64,000 nt of DNA from Flagellimonas myxillae (lineage in GTDB: Bacteria; Bacteroidota; Bacteroidia; Flavobacteriales; Flavobacteriaceae): contig NZ_JAMFLY010000001.1 of NCBI RefSeq assembly GCF_023502235.1, positions 744,001-808,000 on the forward strand. Direction: 5' to 3'. Shown piece after piece: positions 1 through 7,768 of the stretch; position 1 is the first letter of the stretch, and every line of letters begins with the position of its first letter. The position numbers were made by a program, and so were the translations under genes. The notes beneath the pieces were generated by a model. It did no database searches. It saw only the letters and a program-made list of their open reading frames with translations, and was not told the DNA's origin.

Positions 1-2
1 AA

Positions 3-62
3 GAACGACAGATTCAGAAGTACATTGAGAAGGATAAAAAGGAAATGGATAAATACCGATAA
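3..62 (+). CDS. C-terminal end of an upstream gene (partial)
   Basis: An open frame enters from the left edge and encodes 19 residues, rich in Lys, Glu and Asp (ending KKEMDKYR), before a TAA stop. The stop shares one base with the ATG of the next gene (TAATG), so the two are almost certainly translated as a coupled pair. In flavobacteria a LytTR response regulator is often preceded by one or two 2TM-domain proteins or a 2TM-containing histidine kinase. A charged tail such as this would suit either. Too little is visible to name it. Confidence 0.55.
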   Translation, partial: ERQIQKYIEKDKKEMDKYR

Positions 63-397
63 TGGAACCAACCCAAGTTCGACTGGAAAAAGCGCAGCAA
101 AGGATACGGAAAATCCGAAGGTTTTATACCCATCTTGCAATATTTCTCGTGGTCAACATCATTTTGTATCTAGTAAAGGCAGATACAATGGCGCTGATCA
201 TCGAGGAAACCGGCATACACGAAATAGGCTTTGTCAACTATTTGCACTGGCAATTTTGGACCATAACACTTAGTTGGGTCATTATTTTGCTGGTTCAAGG
301 ATTGCAACTATTTGGTCGGCCCCTTATTGCCAAATGGGAACAACGAAAAATTAAAGAACTCATGGATAAGGAGGATCAAGACTTTCAATCCAATTAA
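62..397 (+). CDS. 2TM domain-containing membrane protein
   Basis: This 111-residue protein matches the 2TM-domain pattern. A basic amphipathic start (residues 1-22) is followed by two hydrophobic segments (about 24-40 and 66-84) and a conserved-looking charged tail, WEQRKIKELMDKED. Such domains occur alone or at the N-terminus of LytTR-linked histidine kinases, and a sensory or membrane-anchoring role is assumed rather than proven. It overlaps the upstream gene by one base and lies 21 bp before a LytTR response regulator on the same strand, so it is probably part of that two-component module. Confidence 0.8.
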   Translation: MEPTQVRLEKAQQRIRKIRRFYTHLAIFLVVNIILYLVKADTMALIIEETGIHEIGFVNYLHWQFWTITLSWVIILLVQGLQLFGRPLIAKWEQRKIKELMDKEDQDFQSN

Positions 398-418
398 CCG
401 CACAAGATTTAACATCAC

Positions 419-1174
419 ATGAACGTAATCATAATTGAAGATGAAAAACCGGCAGCACGAAGACTGAGCAGATTGCTATCCAACCTAAATGTTAGCGTTT
501 CTACCATGTTGCATTCCGTTGAGGAGTCCATCGAATGGTTTCGGAACAATCCACACCCCGATTTAATATTTCTGGACATCCAATTGTCGGATGGTCTGTC
601 CTTTGAAATTTTCGACGACATCGAGGTAAAAAGTGCCATCATTTTTACCACCGCTTACGATGAATATGTCCTTCAAGCTTTTAAGCTAAATAGCATTGAT
701 TATTTGTTAAAACCAATAGACGAAGAAGAGCTGGAAAGTGCGGTGAAAAAGTACCGGAATTTTATGCCCAGTGAACAAAAAATTTCGATGGATTTTGACG
801 ACATAAAAAAGCTGTTGGGAAATCCCTTGGAACGGGAATACAAAAAAAGGTTCACGGTGAAAGTGGGGCAACATCTTAAAATAATAAATGCGGATGAGGT
901 CGAATGTTTTTATAGTGAGAACAAGGGAACTTATGCCGCTACCACCGAAGGTCGAAATTATTTGTTGGACACCACATTGGAACATTTGGAAGATGAGCTT
1001 TCTCCCAAGTTATTTTTTAGGGTCAGCCGAAAGTTTTACGTGAACGTAAACCACATCAAAGATATCATTTCCTATACCAATTCTAGGCTTCAGATCAAAC
1101 TAAATCGCTATAATGAGCAAGAAATCATTGTAAGTAGGGAACGTGTGAAGGACTTTAAGTTATGGTTGGAATAG
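419..1174 (+). CDS. LytTR family two-component response regulator
   Basis: This is a 251-residue response regulator. The receiver domain (about 1-115) has the acidic pocket E7/D8, the phospho-acceptor D53 in IFLDIQL, T77/T78 and the invariant K98 in LLKP. A LytTR DNA-binding domain (about 143-250) follows, with the typical FRVSRKFYVNVNHIKDI stretch. It should bind DNA as a phosphorylation-dependent regulator; its cognate kinase would lie upstream, outside the window. It follows the 2TM gene by 21 bp and ends before a hairpin terminator. Family assignment is firm; targets are unknown. Confidence 0.93.
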   Translation: MNVIIIEDEKPAARRLSRLLSNLNVSVSTMLHSVEESIEWFRNNPHPDLIFLDIQLSDGLSFEIFDDIEVKSAIIFTTAYDEYVLQAFKLNSIDYLLKPIDEEELESAVKKYRNFMPSEQKISMDFDDIKKLLGNPLEREYKKRFTVKVGQHLKIINADEVECFYSENKGTYAATTEGRNYLLDTTLEHLEDELSPKLFFRVSRKFYVNVNHIKDIISYTNSRLQIKLNRYNEQEIIVSRERVKDFKLWLE

Positions 1175-1222
1175 TTGACCGTAAAATTCTGGAATACAAA
1201 ATTATATACTACGTATAAAACT

Positions 1223-1252
1223 ACTATAAGTTTTCTTTATAGTGCTTTTTTT
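1223..1252 (+). terminator. Rho-independent terminator after the LytTR regulator
   Basis: A 7-bp perfect stem (ACTATAA with TTATAGT, 7-nt loop) is followed by GC and a run of seven T. It lies about 50 bp after the response-regulator stop and before the convergent gene that ends at 1266. Confidence 0.6.
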
Positions 1253-1265
1253 AGTCCTTTTTCCA

Positions 1266-2456
1266 CTAATTTTCTTCAATACGGTTGTCATCAAAAGCAG
1301 AAGGAAGAAGTTTTGGTATCAGCTTGATGAAAATGGGTAAAAGTACTGCTCCCCCAGGCAGCATAAATATCGCCAACGAAGGTACGCTTTTGAAAATATC
1401 CAAGAGCTGGTTTTGTACTTTTTTCTTTTCCTCGGCACTTAATTCCTTGACGGTTGATTTGGATAAAAGGGTTACCAATTCTTTACTTTCAGTCAGCTCT
1501 TTTTTGAGCCGCTTGCTATTTCGCAAAATTAATTTACTCACATTTTTGGACATCCCATCATAGAATTGTGAGGCCAGATTTTTGTCATTCAAATAAGAAA
1601 CTTTATCCCTGTTTTTATCAAAAAAAATCACCACACTATCCAAGGCCGATTTTACGTCGTTTTTGACCTTTCCTAGATGAGATGCCAAGCTAAAAATATA
1701 ATCGTATTCTGAACGGTTCAAAGCTTGGTCTTCCCAAATGGTCAAACATGCCATATCCAGAAAATAATTCTTTTCTTCCTCGGTAAAATTATCGTCCAAA
1801 AGTTCCTGTTGCCCATCCCTAAAATTGGCTTGGTCAAAATCCACATAAGTAAGGGAAGAAGCCAAAAGTTGCACCAATTTGTCCTCCTTTTTGTCCGCTC
1901 CCTTCGAATTCAAGGTTTGTAAAGCGATGTTCATGGTGGCATATTCCAATTTTTGGGCATGTTCCATAATAGATGGATATCCTTTTAAGTATACTTTGAA
2001 GATCAGGACATCAACATACAGCAGGGAGTTGGTGATGCTATTTCCTAATGCCCTGTTAAACGCATTTCCACCTAAATAAATTCTGGAATCCAATAGCTTC
2101 TCCAGTTGGTTCTCGGTCCGGTTTCCGATTAGAATCTTGTTCAGAAAGGTGATTTTGCCCACATCCAAGGACTGATAGTAGTTGAAGACAGTGCTTACAA
2201 ATTCCTCAAAGTCCGTCTCCCCTTTTTCAAACCTGAACGTAAAGTATAGGGCGGTAAGTAGGTTTATTTTGGCTATTTCATCTTCCGTAAGTTCATGCTG
2301 CACAGGGATGAAGTTGGAAATCCCTAAATGGATGCCATAAATAAACCCGTTTTTTTTGAGTTCCTCGTATAGGCTCTCAAAGTCGGGAAAGTGGGGCAGC
2401 TCACTTTTGACTAGATGTCCAAACTTATTGATCCATCCGGAAGCAGAAGGGTTCAT
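1266..2456 (-). CDS. LETM1-related protein
   Basis: This 396-residue, mostly helical soluble-looking protein carries a short LETM1-type signature at its C-terminus: FMLPGGAVLLPI at residues 364-375, followed by LIPKLLPSAF. Flavobacterial proteins with this layout are annotated as LETM1-related, sometimes as biofilm-associated. In mitochondria LETM1 concerns ion homeostasis and ribosome binding, but no function is established for the bacterial form. The body (1-355) has no motif I recognise. The gene is monocistronic and convergent with the LytTR gene. The start is ATG with no visible Shine-Dalgarno sequence. Confidence 0.75.
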   Translation of the reverse strand: MNPSASGWINKFGHLVKSELPHFPDFESLYEELKKNGFIYGIHLGISNFIPVQHELTEDEIAKINLLTALYFTFRFEKGETDFEEFVSTVFNYYQSLDVGKITFLNKILIGNRTENQLEKLLDSRIYLGGNAFNRALGNSITNSLLYVDVLIFKVYLKGYPSIMEHAQKLEYATMNIALQTLNSKGADKKEDKLVQLLASSLTYVDFDQANFRDGQQELLDDNFTEEEKNYFLDMACLTIWEDQALNRSEYDYIFSLASHLGKVKNDVKSALDSVVIFFDKNRDKVSYLNDKNLASQFYDGMSKNVSKLILRNSKRLKKELTESKELVTLLSKSTVKELSAEEKKKVQNQLLDIFKSVPSLAIFMLPGGAVLLPIFIKLIPKLLPSAFDDNRIEEN

Positions 2457-2631
2457 CAGGCTAAGATTTTCGTACCAAAATAAAGCAAATTATGATACTT
2501 AAAACCCCATCGATTTATGTTTACCAACAATTTTTGGTAGTGTGAAAAATACTTTTCCTACCTAAGCCTTGGTTTTATTGGGAGTTTCATGTTCAATGAT
2601 AAAGGTCATATTCCTAGAAGTATTCCCAAGG

Positions 2632-2639
2632 TAGTTTTG
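2632..2639 (+). promoter_or_regulatory. Bacteroidota-type -7 box upstream of the OmpW gene
   Basis: TAGTTTTG fits the TAnnTTTG consensus of the Bacteroidota primary sigma factor and ends 22 bp before the ATG of the outer-membrane protein gene. No clear TTTG -33 element is visible at the expected distance. Confidence 0.4.
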
Positions 2640-2661
2640 GTGAAATTTTAAACACAACAAC

Positions 2662-3312
2662 ATGGGAAAAAGAGTATTTTTTGTTTTGGTTATGTTACTA
2701 GCAATGGTAAATGGTGTTTTGGCCCAAGATTCAGCCAGTAACGATGATACAGGCAAGTGGCAGTTTCGGTTAAGGGGAATTGTGGTTACCCCCGATGAAA
2801 GTGCGGAAATAGAAACAATTGGAGGGGACGCGTCCATATCAACAGCAGTGGTTCCTGAGTTCGACATCACTTATTTTTTTGATGAAAACTGGTCCATGGA
2901 ACTTATACTGGCCACTACCAAACACGATGTGGAGGCTGTAGGTACGGCCGCAGGGGATTTGGACCTGGGACACGTATGGTTACTTCCACCAACCTTGACC
3001 GGGCAATATCACTTTACCGGAGGGGATTTTGTTCCTTACGTGGGAGCAGGACTGAACCTGACGCTATTTTACGGTGTTGACGAAGGACCGGTAGCGGATA
3101 ATGTGGATTATGATACCGCCGTGGGATATGCACTACAAGGAGGTTTTGATGTAATGATCAGTGATAACTGGTTTTTGAACCTGGATGTAAAAAAACTCTT
3201 TTTAAGTACGGATGCAACCGTAAATGCAACCACCGCTCTGGGTGCCACCGTAGGCGCCGATGTGGATATCAACCCCTGGATAATTGGCTTTGGAGTAGGG
3301 GTGAAGTTATAA
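2662..3312 (+). CDS. OmpW family outer membrane beta-barrel protein
   Basis: This is a 216-residue exported protein with a signal peptide (1-21, ending GVLAQ). The mature part looks like OmpW: PEFDITYFFDENWSMELIL, the LPPTLTGQYHF segment, the VPYVGAGLNLTLFY strand, and alternating hydrophobic strands to an aromatic-poor VGVKL end. OmpW members are small eight-stranded barrels that pass hydrophobic or small amphipathic solutes. The gene is monocistronic, with its own candidate promoter and a strong terminator. The substrate cannot be told from sequence. Confidence 0.85.
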   Translation: MGKRVFFVLVMLLAMVNGVLAQDSASNDDTGKWQFRLRGIVVTPDESAEIETIGGDASISTAVVPEFDITYFFDENWSMELILATTKHDVEAVGTAAGDLDLGHVWLLPPTLTGQYHFTGGDFVPYVGAGLNLTLFYGVDEGPVADNVDYDTAVGYALQGGFDVMISDNWFLNLDVKKLFLSTDATVNATTALGATVGADVDINPWIIGFGVGVKL

Positions 3313-3347
3313 GAACCAGTATTGGTTTTTAGGTTTATTTTGATGGT

Positions 3348-3383
3348 GAGAGCGGCTTGTGTTAGCAAGCCGCTCTCTTTTTT
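3348..3383 (+). terminator. Strong Rho-independent terminator after the OmpW gene
   Basis: A 12-bp perfect GC-rich stem (GAGAGCGGCTTG with CAAGCCGCTCTC, 6-nt loop) is followed by six T. It touches the end of the convergent YCII gene. Confidence 0.85.
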
Positions 3384-3738
3384 AATTGATTCCTTCCACC
3401 TGTTTAATGGGCCTGACTTCCACGCGCCAGATGCCTTCCTCAAATCGAGGGTCTTCCTTGGCAATGGCAATGGCTTCATCCAAATTTTCCGCTAATAGGT
3501 GATAGTATCCTGAAATGATTTCCTTGGTCTCATTGTATGGCCCGTCAATAATTTGACCGTTTTTGTACGACAATATGGTTCCTTCCATCTCCAAGGGTTG
3601 GGCCGACTTCATTCTACCTTCTTCTGTTAGTCGTTTTAGATAACCACCTACTTTTTCAATGTGTTGCTGTAATTGTTCAGGGGACAAATCCGCCTTCGGC
3701 GCTTCTTCACTCCTGATCAACAATAGAAATTCTCTCAT
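3382..3738 (-). CDS. YCII (DGPF) domain protein, partner of the adjacent ECF sigma factor
   Basis: This 118-residue protein is a YciI-related single domain. It opens with MREFLLLIRSEE and carries DGPYNETKEIISGYYHL, the variant of the DGPF signature, then a LDEAIAIAKEDP helix and a VEVRP strand. YciI-fold proteins are small ferredoxin-like domains of largely unknown chemistry. Genes of this type are linked genomically to ECF42-type sigma factors, and here the gene lies 44 bp downstream of one on the same strand. It is probably co-transcribed or a regulon member. The molecular role is not known. Confidence 0.85.
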   Translation of the reverse strand: MREFLLLIRSEEAPKADLSPEQLQQHIEKVGGYLKRLTEEGRMKSAQPLEMEGTILSYKNGQIIDGPYNETKEIISGYYHLLAENLDEAIAIAKEDPRFEEGIWRVEVRPIKQVEGIN

Positions 3739-3782
3739 AATCTTTTTGTTTTGGATTTATTTTGACCCTAAGACAATCGGGA

Positions 3783-5045
3783 TTACAAATCAGGGACAAG
3801 AAAATCCAGTTTTTTTTGCAGTAGTTCTTTGTCCCTTGGATTATTGGCCAATTGCAATGCCTTATGATAGGCTTCCTGTGCCCGTCCCAGTTGACGGTTC
3901 TTTTTGTAAAGCTCGGCCAAGGTAAAATAATAAAGGAAATAGTTGTTGATGTCTGTTGACTCCCCTAATTGCTGAAGGCTTTCCAGCGCAGATTGATATC
4001 CTTCCACTTCGGCAAGTGCAACGGCTCGATTCAGATGGATGATCGGGGAAGCTTCCAATTTCAACAATTGATCATACAGGGTTAGAATTTGAATCCAATT
4101 GGTGGTTTGGTAAGAAGTGGAAACACAATGATTAGCGGAGATGGTCGCCATAATAATATATTTTGAAACCACTGCACTTTCCGTTGCCAACTGCAGGTAT
4201 TGGGAGCCCGTTTGAATGGATTCCATGTCCCATAAAGTGCGATCTTGTTCTTTTAGGTCAATGATTTCGCCCTTCTCTGAAACTCTGGATTGAAATCGGG
4301 ACACGTTAAAATACATAAGGGACAGAAGCGCGTAAACTTCTGTTTTTTGTGAAATGATGTCACTATGTTCAAGGAGCTGGGCCAATCGGATAGCCTCTAG
4401 GCACAGGTCGAAGCGAATCACTTGGTTTTTACTGGATGGGAGATATCCCTCGTTGAACAATAGATAGATGATTTTTAATACGGCGTCCAATCGTTGGTTT
4501 AGAACAGCTTTATCGTGAATCTCCAGATTTAATTGCCTAAGCTGCTTTCTGCCGCGAACCAAACGTTTGTTAATAGTCTCCCTGTTGGAAAAGAAGGCAT
4601 CGGCAATCTCACCAATGCTAAAGCCCGATAAAATTTTCAGGACCAAGGCAATCTGGGAGTTCTCTGGAATGGATTCATGGCAACAAGCGAACATCATTTT
4701 TAGTTGACTGTCCGCAATCAGCTCTTCAGAAAAAGGAATTACCTGCTCACTTAGCTGTTTGTCAGGCATGCTGGATGCATAGTCCCGTTGGTACTTTTGA
4801 CGCTTCAGGATATTAAGGGATAGGTTCTTTGCTGTGGTATATAACCAGGCCTTTGGATTTTCTGGAACTCCCTTGATTTCCCAATGTTCAGTAGCTTTCA
4901 GAAGCGTTTCTTGTACAATGTCTTCCGCCGTTTGCACATTGTTGTTTCCTAGATACCGTGTGATGACCGCGACCAATTTTCCGTATTCACTTCTAAAAAA
5001 GTGGGAGGTAAGTTCTTTACTCGAGTGTTCTGGGAAATGACTCAT
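3783..5045 (-). CDS. ECF sigma factor with long TPR-like C-terminal domain (ECF42 type)
   Basis: I prefer the ATG at 5045 (420 residues, MSHFPEHSS...) to an in-frame TTG at 5075, which would almost touch the upstream gene. Region 2 (about 18-85) has AEDIVQETLLKATEHW and NPKAWLYTTAKNLSLNILKR. Region 4 (about 120-170) has FSIGEIADAFFSNRETINKRL. The remaining roughly 240 residues are helical repeats resembling TPR (NRAVALAEVEGYQSALESL, LAELYKKNRQLGRAQEAYHKAL). This architecture and the adjacent YCII gene match the ECF42 group, in which the C-terminal extension, rather than a separate anti-sigma factor, is thought to control activity. No anti-sigma gene is present. Confidence 0.88.
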   Translation of the reverse strand: MSHFPEHSSKELTSHFFRSEYGKLVAVITRYLGNNNVQTAEDIVQETLLKATEHWEIKGVPENPKAWLYTTAKNLSLNILKRQKYQRDYASSMPDKQLSEQVIPFSEELIADSQLKMMFACCHESIPENSQIALVLKILSGFSIGEIADAFFSNRETINKRLVRGRKQLRQLNLEIHDKAVLNQRLDAVLKIIYLLFNEGYLPSSKNQVIRFDLCLEAIRLAQLLEHSDIISQKTEVYALLSLMYFNVSRFQSRVSEKGEIIDLKEQDRTLWDMESIQTGSQYLQLATESAVVSKYIIMATISANHCVSTSYQTTNWIQILTLYDQLLKLEASPIIHLNRAVALAEVEGYQSALESLQQLGESTDINNYFLYYFTLAELYKKNRQLGRAQEAYHKALQLANNPRDKELLQKKLDFLVPDL

Positions 5046-5076
5046 GGAGAGGCAAAACTTTGGTTTGAACCCCAAG

Positions 5077-6081
5077 TTACTCCAGTTTTAACTGAAATCC
5101 ATAGACCTTGAGGCCATTTAATTCAAAATCCAATTTGGGATATCGACGAAAACCCAACTTTTTGTACATCTTTTGGGCAGGTGCCATAAATTCGGTGGAG
5201 TGGATCAGGATTTGAGAATGTCCGTGTTCCCTTGCTTTGGCTATGCACGCAACGCTCAGTGCTTTTCCAATGCCGAGGCCTCGAGTCGATGGGTCAACCG
5301 CCAATAAACGGAATCCAGAAGCGTTTTTTTGTTCCGTGATAACACCTCCCGAGCCGTAATGCTTCAAATCCCTGAAGTAAAGGACTCCGCCCAATATTTT
5401 TCCATTGGGTGTAACTGCAGCCAACAATTCCGTTCCCTTGTTTTTGGTGAAATCCCCAATGTTTGCCAAAGATTGATAATATTCCGGTTGTTCGTCGGCT
5501 TTAGGGAATCCCTGCAATCCGGAATACACCAAAACCATCAGCTGACCGATCTCTTTAAACTCGGATGGGTCTGCATTGCGAATAGTAAATGGTTGGTTTT
5601 CTTGGTCGCTAGCGAACTTGGATTGGTAACGTTCGTGAAAGCTCTTTTTATGCAGCTTGTCCTCCAGGTCATTCAATTTGCCTAGAAAATCATCGTCCAC
5701 AAACTCTTGCAGTACTTCCTTGATGCGATACCATTCCTTTTCGTACCTAGGAAGGGCTTCTTTTCCATCGGCCGAGAGCTGGATCAGGGTTTTGCGACCA
5801 TCCAAAGGATGTTTTACCATATCCAAATAACCTCTATCCTGCATTTTTCGGGTAATCTTGATCATCGCAGGGTGGGAGAAACCCAGTATTTGGGCTATTT
5901 CGGTTACGGTAAGCGATTCCTTCTCTTTCAACAACAAAAAGATAACATGCCAATTTGGTTCTATGTTCATGCTGATGTTGGCATAGTGGGATAGGGTACT
6001 GGAAACGATACTTTCGTTTAAGCGCTTGATTCGAGCCGTAAATCCCAAGTGCCCCAAGGTCTGAAGAAAATCTTGCCCCAT
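5077..6081 (-). CDS. MarR-GNAT fusion: winged-helix regulator with acetyltransferase domain
   Basis: This 334-residue two-domain protein has an N-terminal MarR-type winged helix (about 30-150; SLTVTEIAQILGFSHPAMIKITRKM as recognition region, GRKTLIQLSADGK wing) and a C-terminal GNAT domain (about 165-334). The acetyl-CoA loop RGLGIGKA is at 267-274, followed by MYKKLGF. Such fusions are known as HTH-type GNAT proteins; the acetylation substrate is unknown. A 26-bp near-perfect inverted repeat lies directly against the start codon, which suggests autorepression. The sigma gene follows downstream on the same strand with about 30 bp between, so the two may share a transcript. Confidence 0.9.
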   Translation of the reverse strand: MGQDFLQTLGHLGFTARIKRLNESIVSSTLSHYANISMNIEPNWHVIFLLLKEKESLTVTEIAQILGFSHPAMIKITRKMQDRGYLDMVKHPLDGRKTLIQLSADGKEALPRYEKEWYRIKEVLQEFVDDDFLGKLNDLEDKLHKKSFHERYQSKFASDQENQPFTIRNADPSEFKEIGQLMVLVYSGLQGFPKADEQPEYYQSLANIGDFTKNKGTELLAAVTPNGKILGGVLYFRDLKHYGSGGVITEQKNASGFRLLAVDPSTRGLGIGKALSVACIAKAREHGHSQILIHSTEFMAPAQKMYKKLGFRRYPKLDFELNGLKVYGFQLKLE

Positions 6082-6106
6082 ATTTATGTAACTGGTTACG
6101 TAAATA
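6081..6106. promoter_or_regulatory. Putative MarR operator abutting the MarR-GNAT start codon
   Basis: Two 12-bp arms (TATTTATGTAAC and GTTACGTAAATA) separated by 2 bp are inverted repeats with a single mismatch. The minus-strand sequence TATATTTA (6108-6101), a 7/8 match to the Bacteroidota -7 box, overlaps the outer arm, so a bound dimer would block the promoter of the MarR-GNAT gene. Autoregulation is inferred from position and from known MarR behaviour. Confidence 0.6.
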
Positions 6107-6215
6107 TAGTTAATATTTGTAACAACCCCAGTTCCTAGAGTGCAATAAGTAAAGTTTCCTACCCGTTGATGTGGTAAGGTCTAATGGAGAATGCTAAAAT
6201 CCGGATAGTGGATGT

Positions 6216-6842
6216 TTAGTCGCTACTTTTTTCCAGAAGAATGGAGGCTTTTACGGCCACATCCTCCCAAGTCTTGCTAACCCCATCTGGGCCTGTGTGT
6301 AATTGTTCACACGCTTTGTTAAGCGATGCCAAGGCGTCTAGGGCGTTCCACTTTTTTAGGTCCATTGTACCGGAAAAATTAAAATGGGTGTCCCCAACCA
6401 CTTCATATTCCAAGGGAAGTTCGACAGGCACACCATTCATACTAAGTGTTGCCGTACAATTTTTGTCTGCATCAAAGGCAAGGGAACCTTTGAGGAATTC
6501 TGTTTGGTCCATTACGCCAAAAAAGAAATGTAAAATCTTGGGATCTCTTGTATTTGTAGTATCGTTTGTGAAAAGACTGCTCACAGGAATGGAAAAATTA
6601 AGTCCATTCAATGTTTCCAATGGAGTATCAGAAGAAGTGTAGGAATAATTCACTTTGGTGAAAGTGCCCCCAACTGGTTTTTTTTCAGTTGTTTTATAAG
6701 CAGTGAAACGAATATTTGTTGAATCTTCTACTATGCTATAAGCTTGAACAGCTTCTTTTTCAGTTGCTTCCTTCTTGGCCTGTTTACAGCTGAAAGCCAC
6801 AAGCACAAGAAGTCCTATAGTCACTAGTTGTATTTTTTTCAT
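6216..6842 (-). CDS. YceI-like lipoprotein
   Basis: This 208-residue lipoprotein has a signal peptide ending in a lipobox with Cys19 (LVAFSC). The mature part has YceI-like features: SIVEDSTNIRFTAYKTTEKKPVGGTF at the start, then alternating strands including LNFSIPVSSLFTND, and DPKILHFFFGVM near the middle. YceI proteins are lipocalin-like barrels that bind isoprenoid-type lipids in the periplasm. This one is a divergent member and its ligand is unknown. It is monocistronic with about 50 bp to the next gene, which it precedes head-to-tail. Confidence 0.82.
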   Translation of the reverse strand: MKKIQLVTIGLLVLVAFSCKQAKKEATEKEAVQAYSIVEDSTNIRFTAYKTTEKKPVGGTFTKVNYSYTSSDTPLETLNGLNFSIPVSSLFTNDTTNTRDPKILHFFFGVMDQTEFLKGSLAFDADKNCTATLSMNGVPVELPLEYEVVGDTHFNFSGTMDLKKWNALDALASLNKACEQLHTGPDGVSKTWEDVAVKASILLEKSSD

Positions 6843-6896
6843 CGTAAGGGTTTTTAGGTTTGGCCTAAGTTACAGATTATTTTATTCTGATTTGAT

Positions 6897-7379
6897 TTAA
6901 AATTGTTTCAGAAGCTCCTTGGTATCCCGGATTCCCCTTTTCAAATTCTCACAAATTATTAGCGATTTGTCTATTCGGGTCTGGGAGGTTTTATAACGGG
7001 ATATGGCATAGATGATTCCTCTCTTTTTTCCATCCGTTAGCGCTTCAAAGATTTGCTGGGCTTCCCCGTCACTGGTAAGCACCGCATTGAATTCTTCCGG
7101 CATTTCAACGCCGTATTTGGAATTGTCCTCAAAGAGCTGTACTTGAAAGTAATCATTGGGGAAAATCCCAAGGGCTTGTTGATTTTTCTTGTTCAGCATG
7201 ATAAAGCGCTGGTCCTGTCTTTTTTGAAGGGCGGCATTATACGCAACGGACCGGTCCTCAAAAACAATCCGTACCCGGACCCTTTTATGACCTTTTTTCT
7301 CGAAGGGAGCGCAAATCTCTTCAGGAACGGAAAAACTGTGCATTCCGTGTAGGGTAGCCTCAAAAATGGGACTCTTCAT
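6897..7379 (-). CDS. DUF1905 / YdeI-OmpD-associated family protein
   Basis: This 160-residue cytoplasmic protein has two parts. The N-terminal half (1-95) resembles DUF1905, with FEATLHGMHSFSVPEEI at the start and IFPNDYFQVQLFED. The C-terminal part (about 110-150) has GKKRGIIYAISRYKTSQTRI followed by DKSLIICENL, the pattern of YdeI/OmpD-associated proteins. The family is annotated as bacteriocin-protection or stress related on thin evidence. A second YdeI-family gene, with a different layout, lies at 19072-19653. Molecular function is unknown. Confidence 0.78.
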   Translation of the reverse strand: MKSPIFEATLHGMHSFSVPEEICAPFEKKGHKRVRVRIVFEDRSVAYNAALQKRQDQRFIMLNKKNQQALGIFPNDYFQVQLFEDNSKYGVEMPEEFNAVLTSDGEAQQIFEALTDGKKRGIIYAISRYKTSQTRIDKSLIICENLKRGIRDTKELLKQF

Positions 7380-7524
7380 GATTATTTAGTACTAATGAGC
7401 ATATAAAATACATCAATCCGGTCAAGATTTGGTCATGTGATTGAAATATAAATTTGGGCTAGGTCCACCATCAAAGTAATGATCTTTTGTTTAAGACGTT
7501 ATTTATATAGGACCCAACCCCCCG

Positions 7525-7761
7525 ATGGGCGTCATAAAAATTGAAGTTATGTTGGTGCAACAACCATCACATTATATCGATTTTCTGATGTACTGCAAAA
7601 AGAGGCGATCTTTTTGTAAGGGATATCATCGTCTCAAAAAGCTCCTGTATAAAGGTGATATTGGGTATGCTGATTATGTAAGATCCCTAAGAAAGTTACA
7701 CCGGGAGGCCATTGAGCTGGAGTTGGATTATTTTGATATCCTACACATGCGCCGCTACTAG
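7525..7761 (+). CDS. Small basic hypothetical protein
   Basis: This 78-residue protein is on the strand opposite both neighbours. It is rich in Tyr, Lys and Leu (CKKRRSFCKGYHRLKKLLYKGDIGYADYVRSLRKLHREA) and looks helical, with no signal peptide or membrane segment. A second in-frame ATG (residue 9, position 7549, MLVQQPSHYI) is an equally good start. I do not recognise a family. It could be a small regulator or nucleic-acid binder given its charge, but nothing shows this. It ends 8 bp before the convergent hydrolase-OsmC gene. Confidence 0.5.
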   Translation: MGVIKIEVMLVQQPSHYIDFLMYCKKRRSFCKGYHRLKKLLYKGDIGYADYVRSLRKLHREAIELELDYFDILHMRRY

Positions 7762-7768
7762 GACAAGG

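Noticed and set aside
707..985. Antisense open frame inside the LytTR gene
   Set aside because: It lies wholly within a well-supported domain-containing gene on the other strand and has no recognisable domain. The same holds for many similar shadows across the window.
2457..2661. tRNA or small RNA gene in the 2457-2661 spacer
   Set aside because: No cloverleaf arms, TTC loop or CCA-like end seen on either strand. The spacer is accounted for by the two divergent leaders and a -7 box.
5046..5075. TTG start at 5075 for the ECF sigma factor
   Set aside because: It would add ten poorly conserved-looking residues and almost touch the upstream gene. The ATG at 5045 gives the usual family start.
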